Assembly: GCA_051275515.1 (NCBI GenBank)
Contig: JBNMOT010000132.1
Location: forward strand, 1 to 9,164
Source of the DNA: Oleispira sp051275515
Lineage (GTDB): Bacteria; Pseudomonadota; Gammaproteobacteria; Pseudomonadales; Oceanobacteraceae
Direction of reading: 5' to 3'
DNA: 9,164 nucleotides
The notes below the pieces were generated by a model. The model was not told the origin of the DNA. It worked only from the letters and a program-made list of their open reading frames with translations, and ran no database searches. The translations under genes were made by a program, and so were the position numbers. Positions 6,383-9,164 of the stretch are shown here, one piece after another. How positions within the stretch are numbered: position 1 is the first letter of the stretch; each line of letters opens with the position of its first letter.

Positions 6383-7238
6383 ATTGGCATCGGCAGTAAC
6401 AAGTTTCTTTCAATCTTTATTCAAGCCTTCTTCCGATACTCTGCATAAAAACCATGCAACGCATTGGCAGTCTGAGTGGAGCCAGTTTTTACAGCAGAAA
6501 GTACACTTCTATCGTAACTTATCCACAGAAGAAAAATTATGTTTTGAGCAACGCTGCTTATTATTTTTAGATACAACTCGCGTAGAGGGCAGTCAAGATG
6601 TGACGGTTATTGATAATGACAAATTATTAGTCGCTGCCAGCGCTATTATTCCGGTTTGGGGCTTTCCAGGCTGGCATTACTTTAATATAGAAAGCGTGAT
6701 TCTATTACCCGCTCGATTTAACGAACAATATCAATACGGTATGCCAGACTCTCGCATTAGTGGCATGGTCGGCACCGGGGTAATGTCGGGAAAGATGGTA
6801 TTAAGCAAGCCTGATTTACACAAAGGTTTTGAAAATAGCCGCGACAAACAGAATGTCGGCATTCATGAATTTGTGCATTTAATCGATATGTCTGATGGCC
6901 AATGTGATGGCTTTCCAGAGCGAGTGACCAAGTTTGAGTTCAGCGCTCCTTGGTTCGACTTTGTGCAGCATAAGATCAATGATATAGAGCTAGGTCAGAG
7001 TAATATCAATGATTATGCGGCGACCAATAAAGCGGAGTTTTTTGCGGTTTCATCAGAGTACTTTTTTGAACGCCCAAAGATGCTTCAACGTAAGCATCCG
7101 CAATTGTATGACTATTTAAGCGGTTTTTATCGTCAGAACCTTGCAGAGATCAATTCTGATATTGCGCCGAAAAAGAACCGGCCTTGTCCGTGTGGCAGTG
7201 GTAAAAAATACAAACGCTGTTGCATGCCAAAATCTTAG
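6369..7238 (+). CDS. mtfA: MtfA-like zinc-dependent peptidase with C-terminal SEC-C motif
   Basis: A 289-residue protein of the MtfA (M90) family, soluble zinc aminopeptidases; E. coli MtfA also binds the glucose repressor Mlc. Family blocks are ASAIIPVWGFPGWHYFNIESVI-like (90-111), VGTGVMSGKMVLS (134-146), the zinc motif GIHEFVHLID at 164-173 (ligands H166 and H170, catalytic E167) and YAATNKAEFFAVSSEYFFE at 216-234, in which E223 corresponds to ligand E212 of E. coli MtfA. The C-terminus adds a SEC-C zinc-binding motif, RPCPCGSGKKYKRCC (271-285; C273, C275, C284, C285), absent from E. coli MtfA, so this is a fusion. There is no signal peptide or convincing membrane helix, implying a cytosolic protein. 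ATG 6369 overlaps the M48 gene by 14 nt and is preceded by AAGGGGA at 6354-6360, so it is part of the same operon. Mlc binding is not demonstrated here. Confidence 0.88.
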   Translation: MAFSRLASAVTSFFQSLFKPSSDTLHKNHATHWQSEWSQFLQQKVHFYRNLSTEEKLCFEQRCLLFLDTTRVEGSQDVTVIDNDKLLVAASAIIPVWGFPGWHYFNIESVILLPARFNEQYQYGMPDSRISGMVGTGVMSGKMVLSKPDLHKGFENSRDKQNVGIHEFVHLIDMSDGQCDGFPERVTKFEFSAPWFDFVQHKINDIELGQSNINDYAATNKAEFFAVSSEYFFERPKMLQRKHPQLYDYLSGFYRQNLAEINSDIAPKKNRPCPCGSGKKYKRCCMPKS

Positions 7239-8155
7239 GTCGCTAATTTTTCTACCAGAAAATCAATAAATACCCTTAGGCTCGGCTTAAGGTATTTATT
7301 GCCTTGGTATACTGCATAAATAACTCCACTGGATTCTTCAAAAAGTGAACCCTGCCATTCAGGTAGACACTGCACAAGCTTACCCTCGATGATTAACTTA
7401 TCGACCATCCAGTTAGAGAGTAAAATAATACCGCCATGATTAACGGCCGCTTCCAGTAATGGTGTGCCCCCTTTCGAGGTTAAATTACCCGCGACGGCTA
7501 TTTTTTTATAATCTTTAAGGTTGTTATTACAAGCACGGCTATTACGAGCATGAAAATGCCAATAAGTTCTTTGTCGGTCGTGGTTCAATGTTAAGCAATT
7601 GTGGTCTGCTAAGTCTTCAGGTTGTGCAGGCATTCCATACTGTTCAATATACTGGGGCGAAGCACATAAGAGGGTCTTATTGGCTAATAATAAACGCGCA
7701 TTTAAACTTGAATCTACTGGCTGCCCAATTCGAATGCCAAGATCAATATTCTCATTATTCAAATCAACGATGTGATTATCTAATTCAATGTCTATTTTTA
7801 GCTTTGGATAACGGCTTAAAAATTCAGGTAATAAAGGCGATATGAAAGCACGACCAAAGCCCTCAAATACTGAAATCCTTAAAGTGCCTTCTGGCTCTGA
7901 GCGAGTTCCTTGCATGGATGAAATTAGACCATCCGCATGCTCTAATAATTTTTCAGCCCGCTCATAAAACTGATTCCCTTCTTCGGTTAAAACCAATGCA
8001 CGAGTGCTGCGCTTGAATAGCCGCACACTAAGCTCGGCTTCGAGTTTATTAATACTGCGAGTCACTGAAGAAGGCGCGAGGTTAAGTACCTGTGCAGTTT
8101 TCGAGAAACTGCCGAGATCGGCAACTTTAATAAAGGTTCGAATGAGGGTCAGCAT
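7235..8155 (-). CDS. LysR-type transcriptional regulator
   Basis: A 306-residue LTTR of usual length. The N-terminal winged helix-turn-helix occupies about 1-60 (FIKVADLGSFSKTAQVLN, LAPSSVTRSINKLEAELSVR, LFKRSTRALVLTEEG), followed by a linker helix at 60-85 and the two-lobed effector domain from about 90 (GTLRISVFEGFGRAFISPLL, IDLGIRIG, VAGNLTSKGGTPLLEAAVNH, GGIILLSNWMV). It resembles the CrgA/DmlR-like subgroup; the effector cannot be read from sequence. ATG 8155 has a good Shine-Dalgarno, AAGGA (complement of 8161-8165). It is divergent from the AhpD-family gene, the usual arrangement for an LTTR and its target, and convergent with the MtfA-like gene, with which it shares a 4-nt stop-codon overlap. 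Autoregulation is suggested by the palindrome next to its start. Confidence 0.93.
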   Translation of the reverse strand: MLTLIRTFIKVADLGSFSKTAQVLNLAPSSVTRSINKLEAELSVRLFKRSTRALVLTEEGNQFYERAEKLLEHADGLISSMQGTRSEPEGTLRISVFEGFGRAFISPLLPEFLSRYPKLKIDIELDNHIVDLNNENIDLGIRIGQPVDSSLNARLLLANKTLLCASPQYIEQYGMPAQPEDLADHNCLTLNHDRQRTYWHFHARNSRACNNNLKDYKKIAVAGNLTSKGGTPLLEAAVNHGGIILLSNWMVDKLIIEGKLVQCLPEWQGSLFEESSGVIYAVYQGNKYLKPSLRVFIDFLVEKLAT

Positions 8156-8163
8156 AGTTATCC

Positions 8164-8178
8164 TTGCGCCGAGCGCAA
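8164..8178. promoter_or_regulatory. Perfect LTTR-type palindrome next to the lysR start
   Basis: TTGCGC-CGA-GCGCAA is a perfect 15-bp dyad containing the T-N11-A pattern (T8165, A8177) typical of LysR-family sites. It overlaps the Shine-Dalgarno of the lysR gene and lies downstream of a candidate lysR promoter, a position suited to negative autoregulation. The dyad is seen directly; binding is inferred. Confidence 0.5.
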
Positions 8179-8200
8179 AACTGTTAGCGATATGGCAGGT

Positions 8201-8229
8201 ATTCTAGGCAAGTTAAGTAAGTAGCACAA
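8201..8229 (-). promoter_or_regulatory. Candidate lysR promoter
   Basis: On the minus strand, TTGTGC (8229-8224) and TAGAAT (8206-8201) are 17 bp apart. The -10 matches consensus at five of six positions; the -35 is weak. Transcription would start around 8194, upstream of the palindrome at 8164-8178. Confidence 0.4.
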
Positions 8230-8233
8230 TACA

Positions 8234-8275
8234 GCCTCAATTCTCATAACACATACCTATAACGCTTATTGAGGC
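8234..8275 (+). promoter_or_regulatory. Inverted repeat that can pair with the AhpD-like gene's RBS
   Basis: GCCTCAAT (8234-8241) and ATTGAGGC (8268-8275) are perfect 8-bp complements separated by 26 nt. The right arm contains GAGG (8271-8274), the ribosome binding site 6 nt before ATG 8281. If transcription starts upstream of 8234, the leader could fold and hide this site; otherwise the two arms could be paired operator half-sites around the TATAAC at 8258-8263. Confidence 0.4.
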
Positions 8276-8280
8276 CTACC

Positions 8281-8724
8281 ATGACAATACGTATCGATAT
8301 CCACCAGCTAGAACCTAAAGCTTACCAAGCTATGTTTGGTCTAGAAGGCTACCTTGCCGAAACCGACTTAACACCCTGTATTAAAGAGCTGATCAAGCTC
8401 AAAGCCTCGATGATCAACAAGTGTGCTTATTGTATTCAGATGCACAGTGAACACGCGCGTAAACATGGTGAGTCAGAACACCGTATTTATGCTCTACCAG
8501 CTTGGCAAGAATCCCCCTTATTCACCGCTGAAGAGCGAGCGGTATTGGCACTTACCGAAGAGGTGACCCTAATATCAGGACACGGGCTTAGTCATGCAAC
8601 CTATCAAAGTTGCCTTGAGTTTTTTAGTGAGCCACAAGTGGCCCAGCTGATTATGCAGGTTGTCACGATTAATGCGTGGAATCGAATTGCCGTAGCCACC
8701 AAGATGGTTTACCAAGGCAGTTAA
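8281..8724 (+). CDS. AhpD / carboxymuconolactone-decarboxylase-family protein
   Basis: A 147-residue, all-helical, cytoplasmic protein of the AhpD-like alkylhydroperoxidase family. The active-site region is intact: E36 in CIKELIKLKASMINKCAYCI, redox-active C48 and C51 in the CxxC motif, and H55 in QMHSEHARKHG. The downstream RIYALPAWQESPLF, FTAEERAVLALTEEVT and NAWNRIAVAT are also characteristic of this family. Such proteins often reduce peroxides through the CxxC pair, but some have other roles, so the substrate is not assigned. ATG 8281 is preceded by GAGG at 6-nt spacing; an in-frame TTG at 8269 lies within and before that site and is rejected. The gene is divergent from a LysR regulator, its probable controller, and ends 20 nt before a strong terminator. 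Confidence 0.92.
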   Translation: MTIRIDIHQLEPKAYQAMFGLEGYLAETDLTPCIKELIKLKASMINKCAYCIQMHSEHARKHGESEHRIYALPAWQESPLFTAEERAVLALTEEVTLISGHGLSHATYQSCLEFFSEPQVAQLIMQVVTINAWNRIAVATKMVYQGS

Positions 8725-8744
8725 ATAACAATTCGAGAAATAAA

Positions 8745-8778
8745 AAAGCCTCCCTCACGGGGATGTGAGGGAGGCTTT
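8745..8778. terminator. Bidirectional intrinsic terminator between the AhpD-like gene and orn
   Basis: AAAGCCTCCCTCAC (8745-8758) and GTGAGGGAGGCTTT (8765-8778) form a perfect 14-bp GC-rich stem with the 6-nt loop GGGGAT. Read on the minus strand it ends in a run of six T plus ATTT, an excellent terminator for orn; on the plus strand it ends in TTTCTTTGT, adequate for the AhpD-like gene. It lies between the two convergent stops. Confidence 0.93.
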
Positions 8779-8812
8779 CTTTGTATGCACGAGGGTAGCC
8801 CAGATCAAAAGA

Positions 8813-9164
8813 CTAATCGGCCAAAAAGTGTTCGCGGTAATACTTCATTTCAGCAATAGATTCTAAGATATCGTCCAATGCTTTATGCGATCCACTCTTC
8901 TTAAAGCCAGGCAAGATTGAAGGCTTCCAACGCTTAGCCAGCTCTTTTAAGGTGCTGACATCAATATTTCGATAATGCATATATTCTTCTAAAAGCGGCA
9001 TTTCATTCACTAAAAAGCGTCGATCTTGGTGAATACTGTTGCCACACAGTGGAGAGTGACCTTTTTTTACATGTTGCTCAACAAATTCCAAGGTCAGTTT
9101 TTCGGCCTCTGCCATACTCACTTTGCTGTTTTTTACACGCTCTGTTAAGCCAGATCCACCGTGA
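8813..9164 (-). CDS. orn: Oligoribonuclease Orn, N-terminal part missing
   Basis: Orn is a cytoplasmic DEDDh 3'-5' exonuclease that degrades the final 2-5-nt RNA fragments, including pGpG from c-di-GMP turnover. The window contains the C-terminal 116 residues, entering at the right edge as HGGSGLTERVKNSKVSMAEA and ending LAD at a TAG (8815-8813). Exo motif II is present in CGNSIHQDRRFL, and motif III in SGSHKALDDI, with the catalytic H and D five residues apart; YRNIDVSTLKELAKRWKP is also near-identical to E. coli Orn. The motif I DxE region lies outside the window. A GTG at 9121 is not the true start, because the family homology continues in frame to the edge. It is convergent with the AhpD-like gene across the terminator at 8745-8778. 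Confidence 0.95.
   Translation of the reverse strand, partial: HGGSGLTERVKNSKVSMAEAEKLTLEFVEQHVKKGHSPLCGNSIHQDRRFLVNEMPLLEEYMHYRNIDVSTLKELAKRWKPSILPGFKKSGSHKALDDILESIAEMKYYREHFLAD

Noticed and set aside
7588..7845. 85-codon plus-strand frame opposite lysR
   Set aside because: It is antisense to the conserved effector domain of the LysR protein and lacks protein-like features.
8004..8207. 67-codon plus-strand frame opposite the lysR helix-turn-helix
   Set aside because: It is the reverse shadow of the HTH coding sequence and would run through the divergent promoter region.
8269..8280. Upstream TTG start of the AhpD-like protein
   Set aside because: The GAGG ribosome binding site lies after this TTG and correctly before ATG 8281.
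9116..9121. GTG at 9121 as the start of a short separate gene
   Set aside because: Orn homology (SGLTERV and adjoining residues) continues in frame upstream to the window edge, so the gene is simply truncated.

Overview
The window looks like chromosomal DNA from a free-living, probably marine, gammaproteobacterium. The evidence is close resemblance to Pseudomonas/E. coli-type proteins (two-domain ArgA, ArgE, FtnA, Orn, YgiF), the CYTH-argE-argA gene order, a moderate AT-leaning base composition, and a short intergenic structured repeat of a kind I associate with marine gammaproteobacteria. An Oceanospirillales-like host (Oleispira/Bermanella type) is my best guess; this is inference only. I see no insertion sequence, phage gene, CRISPR array, tRNA or rRNA.

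Layout. (1) 1-477, minus strand: the N-terminal 159 residues of a CYTH-domain triphosphatase (YgiF-like), running off the left edge and divergent from argE. (2) 612-3198, plus: argE and argA, the deacetylation and first steps of the linear arginine pathway. (3) 3247-3774, plus: an FtnA-type ferritin with all ferroxidase residues in place, followed by a 15-bp hairpin. (4) 3775-4261: a 487-bp gap holding that hairpin, a 94-bp inverted-repeat-bounded element (3991-4084) and the promoter region of the next operon. (5) 4262-7238, plus: a tight three-gene operon with 3-nt spacing and then a 14-nt overlap. It encodes a polytopic DUF898/YjgN-like membrane protein, a membrane-anchored M48 zinc metallopeptidase, and an MtfA-like zinc peptidase with a C-terminal SEC-C zinc motif. 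(6) 7235-8155, minus: a LysR-type regulator whose stop codon overlaps the stop of the mtfA-like gene, divergent from (7) 8281-8724, plus: an AhpD/carboxymuconolactone-decarboxylase-family protein. (8) A strong bidirectional terminator at 8745-8778, then (9) 8813-9164, minus: the C-terminal part of oligoribonuclease Orn, cut by the right edge.

How the parts relate. argE/argA form an arginine biosynthesis pair. The DUF898-M48-MtfA/SEC-C operon is the most intriguing unit: two unrelated zinc metallopeptidase families, one probably facing the periplasm and one cytosolic, are co-expressed with a repeat-built membrane protein, which suggests an envelope proteolysis or quality-control module of unknown substrate. 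The LysR/AhpD divergent pair is a typical regulator-target arrangement. It has a perfect LTTR-type palindrome beside the regulator's start and a separate inverted repeat that could mask the AhpD-like gene's ribosome binding site.
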